This document shows positions 10,588-17,955 of a DNA stretch of 64,000 bases, in pieces. Where the stretch lies: assembly GCF_001482365.1 (NCBI RefSeq), contig NZ_CP013254.1, positions 2,914,001 to 2,978,000 on the forward strand. The letters are read 5' to 3'. The notes beneath the pieces were generated by a model. The model saw only the letters and a list, made by a program, of their open reading frames with translations. It made no database searches and was not told the DNA's origin. The DNA is from Kocuria flava (GTDB taxonomy: Bacteria > Actinomycetota > Actinomycetes > Actinomycetales > Micrococcaceae). The number at the start of each line of letters is the position of its first letter. Positions within the stretch are counted from its first letter, which is position 1. A program made the position numbers and the translations under genes.

Positions 10588-12479
10588 GGCCGCGGCCCCG
10601 CGGGACCGTCCGCGCGCACCGGAGCCTGCGGCCCCGCACCACCGGCTGCCGCACCACCGGGTGGCGCAGCGCCGGGCGCCTGTGCGGGCCGGCCGGCGGC
10701 GGGCTCCTCCGGGGCGGGCGCAGCGGTCTGCGGGCCGGACGCCGGCACCGGGTCCGCCGCGGGCGGGTCCCCGGCACGGTCCCCGGCCGCCGCGCCGTCC
10801 GGTCCCGTCCCGGGCCCGGCGGGCTCCGCGGGGCCCGGGACGAGCACGAGCGTGCCCGTCGGGGTGGTCCCGGCGCGCTCCGGCAGCTCCGCGGCGGCCG
10901 GGGGCAGCGGCAGCGGGCTGGGGTCCTCCGGTCCCAGGCGGCGGCCCTGCACGCGCGGCAGCGTCAGCCGGAAGCACGCCCCCTCCCCCGGCGCACCCCA
11001 CACGTCGAGGCGCCCGCCGTGCAGGCGCGTGTCCTCGGTGGCGATCGCCAGCCCGAGCCCGGTGCCGCCGGTCGTGCGGGCCCGGGCGGGGTCGGCGCGC
11101 CAGAAGCGGTTGAACACCTTCTCGGCCTCCTCCTCGGTCATGCCGATGCCGTGGTCGCGCACCGCGACGGCCACCACCGCGTCCGCCTCGGCGACGACCA
11201 CCTCGACCGGCCGGCCCTCGCCGTGCTCGAGGGCGTTGACCACGAGGTTGCGCAGGATCCGCTCGAGCCGCCGCGGGTCGCCCTGGACCGTGCAGCGGGT
11301 CAGGCCCGAGCGCACGGTGATCACCGACCCGGAGGACACGGCGAGCGGGGCGGCGGCCTCGACGACGTCCTGGATCACGGAGAACAGCTCCACGTTGGCG
11401 ACCTCGAGGCGGGCCGCGCCGGCGTCGAAGCGGTCGACCTGGTGGTAGAGCAGCTCCGCGGAGCGGCGGTTGACGGGGTCGAAGTCCTCGCGGGCGTTGA
11501 AGAGCACCTCCGCGGCCATCCGCACGGTCGTCAGCGGGGTGCGCAGCTCGTGGGAGACGTCGGAGACGAAGGTCTGCTGCATCGAGGACAGCTGCTCGAG
11601 CTGGACGATCTGCTCCTGCAGGCTGTCGGCCATGCGGTTGAAGGAGCGGGCCAGGCGGGCGACCTCGTGGGCGCCGCTGACGGGCATGCGCACGCCCAGG
11701 TCGCCCTCGGCCAGCAGCTCGGCGACCCGGGCGGTGCTCGTCACGGGCCGGACCACCTCGCGGGTCACGTACCACACGATCGCCCCGACGAGCAGCAGCA
11801 GCACCACCACGGACAGCAGCAGCACCGCGTGCATGGCGTCCAGGGTGCGCTGCGGGTCGGAGAAGTCGTAGACGAGGTAGAGCCCGTAGCGGGCGTTCTG
11901 CTGCAGCTCCACGACGGTGCCCACGACGATGACCGGGACCTCGTCCCCGTTCTCGCTCATCGGCACGGAGGCGGGCTGCCAGTACACGCCGTCCTGGGCG
12001 GCCAGCCGCTCCTGCAGCTCCGGGGGCACCGTGCTGGAGGTCATCCAGGGGCTCTGGCTCTGGGCGGGGATCAGGGCCTGGCCGCTGGTGTAGTCCATCG
12101 GCACGAGGATCCACCGCCGCTGGGCGTCCGAGCCGTCGGTGGACAGCGCCCCCAGGGTCGAGGCGGCCAGGGCCTGCAGCTCGTCGCGGTCGGCGGCGTC
12201 GGAGGCGTCGAAGCTGGCCTGGACGTCCTCGAAGTCCGCGCTCGCCCCGGCCAGCACCTGCTCGAGCCGGTCGCTGAAGAGGCGGTCGGCGATCTGGTGG
12301 GACAGGAAGCTGCCGGTGACGAAGAACGCCAGGGCGGTCAGCGACAGCGCGACGGCGAGCGCCCGGAACTGCAGGGACTGCCGCCAGCGGCGGGCGACCA
12401 GCGTCCGGCCCAGGCGCAGCCGCCGGCCCAGGCGACCGGATGCGCTCCGCCGGGTGCGGGCGGCCTCCGGTGCGGTCAT
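10584..12479 (-). CDS. mtrB: Sensor histidine kinase MtrB (unusual DHp region)
   Basis: 631 residues from ATG at 12479, overlapping the mtrA stop (ATGA). Two membrane segments (about residues 40-62 and 215-237) enclose an extracytoplasmic sensor domain. A HAMP linker follows, then the H-box SDVSHELRTPL with His310. The ATP-binding domain has the N-box RILRNLVVNALEHGEG, the G1 box DHGIGM and the G2 box GGTGLGLAI. The C-terminal 110 residues form a Pro/Ala-rich tail. Odd: helix 2 of the DHp domain normally reads ...DRF-x-LLxDLLEISRFDAGAA, but here DRF (349-351) runs straight into DAGAA. This implies an in-frame loss of about 13 residues (39 nt). MtrB senses the cell envelope state and phosphorylates MtrA; whether this version can is uncertain. 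Confidence 0.92.
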   Translation of the reverse strand: MTAPEAARTRRSASGRLGRRLRLGRTLVARRWRQSLQFRALAVALSLTALAFFVTGSFLSHQIADRLFSDRLEQVLAGASADFEDVQASFDASDAADRDELQALAASTLGALSTDGSDAQRRWILVPMDYTSGQALIPAQSQSPWMTSSTVPPELQERLAAQDGVYWQPASVPMSENGDEVPVIVVGTVVELQQNARYGLYLVYDFSDPQRTLDAMHAVLLLSVVVLLLLVGAIVWYVTREVVRPVTSTARVAELLAEGDLGVRMPVSGAHEVARLARSFNRMADSLQEQIVQLEQLSSMQQTFVSDVSHELRTPLTTVRMAAEVLFNAREDFDPVNRRSAELLYHQVDRFDAGAARLEVANVELFSVIQDVVEAAAPLAVSSGSVITVRSGLTRCTVQGDPRRLERILRNLVVNALEHGEGRPVEVVVAEADAVVAVAVRDHGIGMTEEEAEKVFNRFWRADPARARTTGGTGLGLAIATEDTRLHGGRLDVWGAPGEGACFRLTLPRVQGRRLGPEDPSPLPLPPAAAELPERAGTTPTGTLVLVPGPAEPAGPGTGPDGAAAGDRAGDPPAADPVPASGPQTAAPAPEEPAAGRPAQAPGAAPPGGAAAGGAGPQAPVRADGPAGPRP

Positions 12480-13159
12480 CGGGGGGTCGGGCCCGCCTTG
12501 TAGCCGACCCCGCGCACCGTCACGACGATCTCCGGGTTCTCCGGGTCCTTCTCGACCTTGGCGCGCAGGCGCTGCACGTGCACGTTGACCAGCCGGGTGT
12601 CGGCGGCGTGCTGGTAGCCCCAGACGTCGCGCAGCAGCATCTCGCGGGAGAAGACCTGGTGCGGGGCGCGGGCGAGCGCGGTGAGCAGGTCGAACTCCAG
12701 CGGGGTGAGGTTGATCTCGTGGTCGCCGCGCCGGACGCTGTGGCCGGTGACGTCGATGGTGACGTCGCCGATGCGCAGCTCCGCGGCGTTGGCGCGCTCG
12801 ACGGGCCGCAGGCGGGCCCTGACGCGGGCGACGAGCTCGGCGGGCTTGAAGGGCTTGGGGACGTAGTCGTCGGCGCCGGCCTCGAGACCGCGCACGACGT
12901 CGACGGTGTCGGACTTGGCGGTGAGCATGACCACGGGCACGTCGGAGACGGCGCGGATCTCGCGGCAGACCTGGATGCCGTCCTTGCCCGGGAGCATCAG
13001 GTCGAGCAGCAGCAGGTCGGGCTCCACCGCCCGGAAGGTCTCCACGGCGGTGGCGCCGTCGTAGCAGAAGACCGGCTCGAAGCCCTCGGAGGTCAGGACG
13101 ATCCCGATCATCTCCGACAGGGCGGCGTCGTCGTCGACGACCAGGATTCGCGCGTTCAT
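12476..13159 (-). CDS. mtrA: Response regulator MtrA
   Basis: 227 residues from ATG at 13159. N-terminal receiver domain: acidic cluster VVDDD, phospho-acceptor Asp in LLLLDLMLPG near residue 53, Thr in MLTAK, Lys in PKPF. The C-terminal OmpR/PhoB winged helix contains LTPLEFDLLTALARAPHQVFSREMLLRDVWGY and the recognition segment DTRLVNVHVQRLRAKVE. MtrA controls cell-wall and division genes in actinobacteria and is the first gene of the mtrA-mtrB-lpqB operon. A CACAAT hexamer on the minus strand (13309-13314) about 150 nt upstream could be its -10. All conserved residues look intact, in contrast to its kinase. Confidence 0.97.
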   Translation of the reverse strand: MNARILVVDDDAALSEMIGIVLTSEGFEPVFCYDGATAVETFRAVEPDLLLLDLMLPGKDGIQVCREIRAVSDVPVVMLTAKSDTVDVVRGLEAGADDYVPKPFKPAELVARVRARLRPVERANAAELRIGDVTIDVTGHSVRRGDHEINLTPLEFDLLTALARAPHQVFSREMLLRDVWGYQHAADTRLVNVHVQRLRAKVEKDPENPEIVVTVRGVGYKAGPTPR

Positions 13160-13379
13160 CGCCTCTCCGCTGGTGTGGTGCGGGCCGGACCGGGGACGGG
13201 CTCCCGCCGCGGTCCCGGGAGGTCCGGGGCGCGGTGGTGGACCGGTCGGCTGCGCGGGCGCGCCGCGGAACGGTCCGCCGGCAGGGTCCGCGAGCACGGT
13301 CCACCTGCATTGTGTCCGATTCCCGGGCGGTGGCGCACCCCGGGGCGCAACGTGTCGGTCCGGGGGTCCCCGCCCCGGC

Positions 13380-14432
13380 TCACGCCTCGGCCGCCGTGCG
13401 GGCGAGGGCCTCGGCCGTGGCCGTGACGAGGGCGAGGACCGCCCGCACCCCGGCCGGGTCCAGGGCCCCGAGCTCCGCACGCGGGGTGATCCGCACCCGG
13501 TCCAGGGCGGCGGCGGGCAGGCCGACGTCCCGCCAGGACCGCCACAGCCCGGCCGCCGCCGCGCGGGCGCCACCGGTGCCCGCGGGCACCGGCACGGCGC
13601 CCAGCCACAGCTCGAGCCCGGCCTCCACGAGGGCCGCGACGGGCTCCCACTCGCGGGCGGAGCCGGCGGGCGCGTCGAGGACCAGGGCGTCGGCGCCGGT
13701 CTCGGCGGCGGTGCGGGGGTCGGTCCCGGCCGGGGGGCGCACGCCGACGCCGGCGGCGCCCGCGGACCGGGCCGCCTCCACGACGAGGACCAGCGCCGCG
13801 CGGGCCTCGGCGGCGGGCACCGCCCGCAGCGTGCGCAGGCCGCTCGCGGTGGGCAGGCTGCCGGCGAGCACGCGGTCCAGCAGCGGCTCGTCGAGCTGGA
13901 CCACCACGTCCCGGCCGGCCGCGGCCGCGGCGACGGCGCGCACGTGCTCGCCGATGCCGGCGGCGAGGGACGCGGCGACGTCCCGCCGTGCCCCGTGGTC
14001 CCTGACCGCCCGCTCCCCCGCGTGCAGGTGCAGCTCGGCGGCGAGGCTGACCGGTCCGAGCAGCTGGGTCTTCACGGGGGCGTCGTCGGGGCCGGTCTCG
14101 GCGCCGACGACGTCGGCGAGGACGTTGACGTCGCTGCCCAGCAGCGCGCGCGCCGCCCGGGAGTCCTTGCCCGGGGTGCCCGACACGCGCCAGCCGTGCG
14201 GCTGCCGGTCGGCGTGCAGCTCCTCGAGCACCGCCGCCGTGCGCGCCACGGGCCCGGCCACCGGGCCGCGGTCGGGCAGGACGGGGAGGAAGGAGAGGTG
14301 GGGGGCGCCGAGCTCCCCGCGCAGGAGGGTGACCGCCTCGAGCACGTCCGTGCCCGGGAGCACCCCGAGCGCCGTGCCGGTGACCCGGGGCGGGCCGTCG
14401 TGGCCGGCGCCGGTGGACTCGCCGCGGCTCAC
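13380..14432 (-). CDS. MetE-fold (cobalamin-independent methionine synthase-like) protein without cysteine
   Basis: 350 residues; GTG at 14432 overlaps the chorismate mutase stop (GTGA). It shows the TIM-barrel signatures of the MetE C-terminal family: SFLPVLPDRGP, the KTQLLGPVSLAAEL segment and VVVQLDEPLL. It is about half the size of E. coli MetE and resembles Rv3015c-type homologues often annotated simply as methionine synthase. The sequence contains no cysteine at all, so the zinc site (His, two Cys, Glu in MetE) that activates homocysteine cannot form; where MetE has a PDCG-type motif this protein reads RITPRAELG. It is therefore unlikely to be a canonical methionine synthase. It is downstream of mnmA and chorismate mutase in the same operon. 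Confidence 0.75.
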   Translation of the reverse strand: MSRGESTGAGHDGPPRVTGTALGVLPGTDVLEAVTLLRGELGAPHLSFLPVLPDRGPVAGPVARTAAVLEELHADRQPHGWRVSGTPGKDSRAARALLGSDVNVLADVVGAETGPDDAPVKTQLLGPVSLAAELHLHAGERAVRDHGARRDVAASLAAGIGEHVRAVAAAAAGRDVVVQLDEPLLDRVLAGSLPTASGLRTLRAVPAAEARAALVLVVEAARSAGAAGVGVRPPAGTDPRTAAETGADALVLDAPAGSAREWEPVAALVEAGLELWLGAVPVPAGTGGARAAAAGLWRSWRDVGLPAAALDRVRITPRAELGALDPAGVRAVLALVTATAEALARTAAEA

Positions 14433-14830
14433 GGGGTGCCGTCGTCCCGGCGCCGGTGGTCCTCGGAGATCGCCACGTGGTGGCGGATGACCTCGCTGAT
14501 GATGAAGTTCAGGAACTTCTCCGCGAACTCGGGGTCGAGCTGGGCGGAGGCCGCGAGGGCGCGCAGGCGGCCGATCTGGGCGGCCTCGCGGTCGGGGTCG
14601 CCGGCGGGCAGGCCGTGGGCGGCCTTGAGCACGCCGACGCGCTGGGTGGCGCGGAAGCGCTCGGCGAGCATGTGCACGAGGGCGGCGTCGATGTTGTCGA
14701 TGGTGCCGCGGATGGCCTGCAGCTCGGCGAGCACGGCCGGGTCGGCCTCGCCGTGGAGGGAGGAGGCCTCGGGGTCGAAGTCGCGGTGCGCGCGGACGTC
14801 GGCGGGGGCGTTGTCGTGCAGTGCGCTCAT
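14429..14830 (-). CDS. AroQ-type chorismate mutase
   Basis: 133 residues from ATG at 14830. After a 30-residue leader comes an all-helical AroQ domain: ELQAIRGTIDNIDAALVHMLAERFRATQRVGVLKAAHGLP, then DREAAQIGRLRALA and FLNFIISEVIRHHVAI. These contain the Arg, Lys, Asp/Arg and Glu/Gln positions that bind chorismate. The enzyme converts chorismate to prephenate for Phe and Tyr synthesis in the cytoplasm. There is no ribosome binding site, but TAGACT (14838-14843) lies 7 nt upstream. It could therefore be transcribed as a leaderless mRNA from inside the mnmA stop region as well as from the mnmA transcript. Residues about 1-25 may be disordered. Confidence 0.9.
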   Translation of the reverse strand: MSALHDNAPADVRAHRDFDPEASSLHGEADPAVLAELQAIRGTIDNIDAALVHMLAERFRATQRVGVLKAAHGLPAGDPDREAAQIGRLRALAASAQLDPEFAEKFLNFIISEVIRHHVAISEDHRRRDDGTP

Positions 14831-14837
14831 GGGCGCC

Positions 14838-14843
14838 AGTCTA
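14838..14843 (-). promoter_or_regulatory. -10 for a leaderless chorismate mutase transcript
   Basis: TAGACT, whose first three bases are also the TAG stop of mnmA, ends 7 nt before the ATG. The same spacing recurs at several other genes in the window. Confidence 0.5.
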
Positions 14844-16040
14844 TCGGCCGGTGGCGGGCCCGCCCGCGCCGGCGGCCGGGCGGGCCGGGGACCGGGTCGC
14901 GGAGACGGTGGCCTGCCCGAGCACCCGGGTCCCCTGGTAGAGCACGACCGACTGCCCCGGGGCGACACCGTTCATCGGCTCGTCGAGGCGGACCACGAGC
15001 TCGGGGACGGGCTCGGTGTCCGGGCCCTCGACCAGCTCCAGCCGGGCGCGCGCGGGGACCGGGTCCCCGTGGGCGCGCACCTGGGCGAGGACGGGGAACG
15101 ACGACGACGTGCGCCCCGCCTCGCGCGGGCCCTGCAGCAGCTGCTCGGCCTCGGGCACGGGACGCCCGGCCCAGCTGGGGCGGATCCCGCGCAGCTCGTC
15201 GACGGCCAGCGCCTCCCTGGGGCCCACCACGACCTCGTTGTCCTTGGGCCGGATCTCCAGCACGAACCGGGGCCGGCCGTCGGGGGCGGGGGTGCCGATG
15301 CGCAGGCCCTTGCGCTGGCCGACGGTGAAGGCGTGGGCGCCGGGGTGGGTGCCCACGACGGCGCCCGCGGCGTCCTTGATCTCGCCCTCGGCGGGCGGGA
15401 TCCGCTCGGCCAGCCACCCGCGGGTGTCGCCGTCGGGGATGAAGCAGATGTCGTGGGAGTCGGGCTTGCTCGCCACGGACAGCCCGCGGCGGGCGGCCTC
15501 GGCTCGGACCTCGGCCTTGGACGGGGTCTCGGCCAGCGGCAGCAGCACGTGCTCGAGCTGCTGGGCGGTGAGCACGCCGAGCACGTAGGACTGGTCCTTG
15601 GCCCAGTCCGCGGCGCGGTGCAGCTCGCGGTGCCCGCCGGGGCCCTCGACGACCTTGGCGTAGTGGCCGGTGCACACGGCGTCGAAGCCCAGGGCGAGGG
15701 CCTTCTCGAGCAGGGCCGCGAACTTGATCCGCTCGTTGCAGCGCAGGCACGGGTTGGGGGTGCGCCCGGCGGCGTACTCGGCGACGAAGTCGTCGACGAC
15801 CTCGGCCTGGAAGCGCTCGGAGAAGTCCCACACGTAGTAGGGGATGCCCAGCAGGTCGGCCGCGCGCCAGGCGTCGCGGGAGTCCTCGACGGTGCAGCAC
15901 CCGCGGGAGCCCGTGCGCAGGGTGCCGGGGGCGCGGGAGAGGGCGAGGTGGACGCCGGTGACGTCGTGGCCGGCGTCGACGGCGCGGGCCGCCGCCACGG
16001 CCGAGTCGACGCCGCCGCTCATGGCTGCCAGTACGCGCAC
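14841..16040 (-). CDS. mnmA: tRNA-specific 2-thiouridylase MnmA
   Basis: 399 residues from GTG at 16040 with GGAGG 10 nt upstream. MnmA adenylates U34 of Lys, Glu and Gln tRNAs and transfers sulfur to make s2U34. The PP-loop AMSGGVDSAV is at residues 6-15. The catalytic cysteines are in NPCLRCNERIKF (Cys101) and SHDICF (Cys199), about 98 residues apart as in E. coli. FTVGQRKGL and the C-terminal beta-barrel (MNGVAPGQSVVLY) complete the fold. The gene lies 70 nt downstream of a cysteine desulfurase gene, the likely sulfur donor. No TusA-E relay genes are nearby, so sulfur may pass directly from the desulfurase as proposed for YrvO-MnmA pairs in Firmicutes. Confidence 0.95.
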   Translation of the reverse strand: MRVLAAMSGGVDSAVAAARAVDAGHDVTGVHLALSRAPGTLRTGSRGCCTVEDSRDAWRAADLLGIPYYVWDFSERFQAEVVDDFVAEYAAGRTPNPCLRCNERIKFAALLEKALALGFDAVCTGHYAKVVEGPGGHRELHRAADWAKDQSYVLGVLTAQQLEHVLLPLAETPSKAEVRAEAARRGLSVASKPDSHDICFIPDGDTRGWLAERIPPAEGEIKDAAGAVVGTHPGAHAFTVGQRKGLRIGTPAPDGRPRFVLEIRPKDNEVVVGPREALAVDELRGIRPSWAGRPVPEAEQLLQGPREAGRTSSSFPVLAQVRAHGDPVPARARLELVEGPDTEPVPELVVRLDEPMNGVAPGQSVVLYQGTRVLGQATVSATRSPARPAAGAGGPATGR

Positions 16041-16110
16041 GGTGGGTCTTGCCTCCGGTTCTTCGGTGGGGTGCGGGGGTCCGTGGCCTCAACGGGGGCC
16101 GGGGGCAGGA

Positions 16111-17325
16111 CTATTCCCGGCCGGGGCCGGGGGCCCCGGAGAGCCCCGCGCGCAGGGCCCGGTCGTGCACCTCGGGCAGCACCGCGAGCAGCGCGTCGAC
16201 GTCGGCCTCGGTGCTGGTGCGCCCGAGGCTGAACCGCTGGGCGCCGCGGGCGGCGGTCTCGTCGAGGCCCATCGCCAGGAGCACGGCGGAGGCCCGCGGC
16301 ACCCCGGCGTGGCAGGCCGAGCCGGTCGAGGAGGCGATCCCGGCGCCGTCGAGCAGGAACAGCAGGGAGTCGCCCTCGCAGCCCGGGAAGGTGAAGTGGG
16401 CCAGGCCGGGCAGCCGGTCCTCGCCGGGACCGCGGGTGCGGGGTCCGCGGGGCACGGCGTCCGGCACGATCCGCAGCACGCCGTCGACGAGCCGGTCGCG
16501 GAGCCGGGCGAGCCGGGCCGCCTCGGTCTCCCGCTCGGCGGCGGCCTCGCGGGCGGCGGCGCCGAAGCCGGCCAGGGCCGCGGCGTCGAGGGTCCCGGAG
16601 CGCACCCTGCGCTCCTGCCCGCCGCCGTGGAGGACCGGCTCGAGGCCGACCCCGCGGCCGGCCACGAGCGCGCCGGCGCCGACGGGGCCGCCGATCTTGT
16701 GCGCCGAGACCGCGAGCGTGGTCAGCCCGGGCAGCCGGGCGTCGACGGGCAGGACGCCGAAGGCCTGGACGGCGTCGCAGTGGAACGGCACCCCGGCCTC
16801 GGCGGCGAGCCGCCCGAGCTCGGCGACCGGCTGGACGGTGCCGACCTCGTTGTTGGCCCACATCACCGCGAGCAGCGCCACGGCGGCCGGGTCCCGGGCG
16901 ATCTCGGCCCGGACCCGCTCGGGGTCCACCCGCCCCTGCGCGTCGACGGGCAGCCACACGGCCTCGGCGCCCTCGTGGGCGGCCAGCCACTCGGCGGTCT
17001 CGGCCACGGCGGCGTGCTCGACGGCGGAGACGAGGATCCGCCGCCGCCGCGGGTCCTCGGCGCGCCGGCGGCGGTAGAGGCCCTGGACGGCCAGGTTGTC
17101 GGCCTCGGTGCCCCCGGAGGTCAGGACGACCTCGACGGGGTCCGCGTTCAGGGCGGCCGCGACGTCCTCGCGGGCCTGCTCGACGACGGCGCGCGCCGCC
17201 CGCCCCGGCCCGTGCAGCGAGGAGGGGTTGCCGCCGCGGGCGAGCTGGTCGGTGAGCGCCGCGAGCGCGGCCGGACGCAGGGGTGCGGTGGCGGCGTGGT
17301 CGAGGTAGACGGCGGGGCGGGCCAT
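16111..17325 (-). CDS. Cysteine desulfurase (IscS/NifS family)
   Basis: 404 residues from ATG at 17325. A PLP enzyme that removes sulfur from cysteine and carries it as a persulfide. Visible residues: N-terminal YLDHAATAPL, SGGTEADN, the His in SAVEHAA, PLP-binding Lys210 in SAHKIGG, and catalytic Cys338 in the loop SSTGSACHAG. Position next to mnmA suggests it supplies sulfur for tRNA thiolation, and perhaps also Fe-S clusters. There is no ribosome binding site; TAGACT (17332-17337, minus strand) ends 6 nt before ATG, indicating a leaderless transcript. Its promoter faces that of trmL across only 18 bp. Confidence 0.93.
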   Translation of the reverse strand: MARPAVYLDHAATAPLRPAALAALTDQLARGGNPSSLHGPGRAARAVVEQAREDVAAALNADPVEVVLTSGGTEADNLAVQGLYRRRRAEDPRRRRILVSAVEHAAVAETAEWLAAHEGAEAVWLPVDAQGRVDPERVRAEIARDPAAVALLAVMWANNEVGTVQPVAELGRLAAEAGVPFHCDAVQAFGVLPVDARLPGLTTLAVSAHKIGGPVGAGALVAGRGVGLEPVLHGGGQERRVRSGTLDAAALAGFGAAAREAAAERETEAARLARLRDRLVDGVLRIVPDAVPRGPRTRGPGEDRLPGLAHFTFPGCEGDSLLFLLDGAGIASSTGSACHAGVPRASAVLLAMGLDETAARGAQRFSLGRTSTEADVDALLAVLPEVHDRALRAGLSGAPGPGRE

Positions 17326-17331
17326 CCCCCC

Positions 17332-17361
17332 AGTCTAGGCGGGCCCGCGGCTCCGTAGACT
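17332..17361. promoter_or_regulatory. Back-to-back leaderless promoters for the desulfurase and trmL
   Basis: AGTCTA at 17332-17337 is TAGACT on the minus strand, and TAGACT lies at 17356-17361 on the plus strand. Each ends exactly 6 nt before its start codon (17325 and 17368). The inner 18 bp must carry both upstream promoter parts, so the two polymerase sites overlap. Confidence 0.65.
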
Positions 17362-17367
17362 GGCCGG

Positions 17368-17835
17368 ATGCTCCGCATCCTCTTCCACACCCCCGAGATC
17401 CCGGGCAACACGGGCAACGCCATCCGCCTCGCCGCCGTGACCGGCGCCGAGCTGCACCTGGTGGAGCCGCTGGGCTTCGGCTTCGCCGACGCCCACCTGC
17501 GGCGGGCCGGACTGGACTACCACGACCTCGCGGTGCTCACGGTCCACCCCGACCTCGACAGCGCGTGGGCGGCGCTGGTCCCGGAGCGGGTGTTCGCGTT
17601 CACCACCGACGGCGAGCTCGCCCACACGGAGATCGCCTACCGGGACGGCGACGTGCTGCTGTTCGGCCGGGAGTCCGACGGGCTGCCCGCGGAGGTCAAG
17701 GCGGACCCGCACGTCACCGCGCGGGTCCGGATCCCGATGCTGCCCGCGCGCCGGTCGCTGAACCTCGCCAACGCCGCCTCGATCGCCGTCTACGAGGCGT
17801 GGCGCCAGCTGGGCTTCGCCGGCGCGGGGCGCTGA
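17368..17835 (+). CDS. trmL: tRNA (cytidine/uridine(34)-2'-O)-methyltransferase TrmL
   Basis: 155 residues from ATG at 17368. A minimal SPOUT methyltransferase. The start LRILFHTPEIPGNTGNAIRLAA is the family signature. The SAM-binding trefoil knot is formed by LLFGRESDGLP and IPMLPARRSLNLANAASIAVYEAWRQ. It 2'-O-methylates the wobble base 34 of Leu tRNAs in E. coli. Length equals that of the family. It is divergent from the desulfurase/mnmA operon, which also acts on base 34, so the locus groups wobble-base enzymes. The transcript appears leaderless. Confidence 0.93.
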   Translation: MLRILFHTPEIPGNTGNAIRLAAVTGAELHLVEPLGFGFADAHLRRAGLDYHDLAVLTVHPDLDSAWAALVPERVFAFTTDGELAHTEIAYRDGDVLLFGRESDGLPAEVKADPHVTARVRIPMLPARRSLNLANAASIAVYEAWRQLGFAGAGR

Positions 17836-17836
17836 G

Positions 17837-17872
17837 GGCCCGGACAGCCCCGGCCCCCGGCCGGTCCGGGCC
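17837..17872. terminator. Hairpin between convergent trmL and htrA-like genes
   Basis: GGCCCGGAC (17837-17845) pairs with GTCCGGGCC (17864-17872); the 18-nt loop is itself GC-rich. It starts right after the trmL stop and can serve both strands. Confidence 0.5.
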
Positions 17873-17955
17873 GCCCGGGCCCGCCCCGGGACGCGCCCGG
17901 TCCCGCGCCGCCCGGCTCGCCCCGCCCGGATCCGCGCGGGGCGTGCCGGTCCCGC

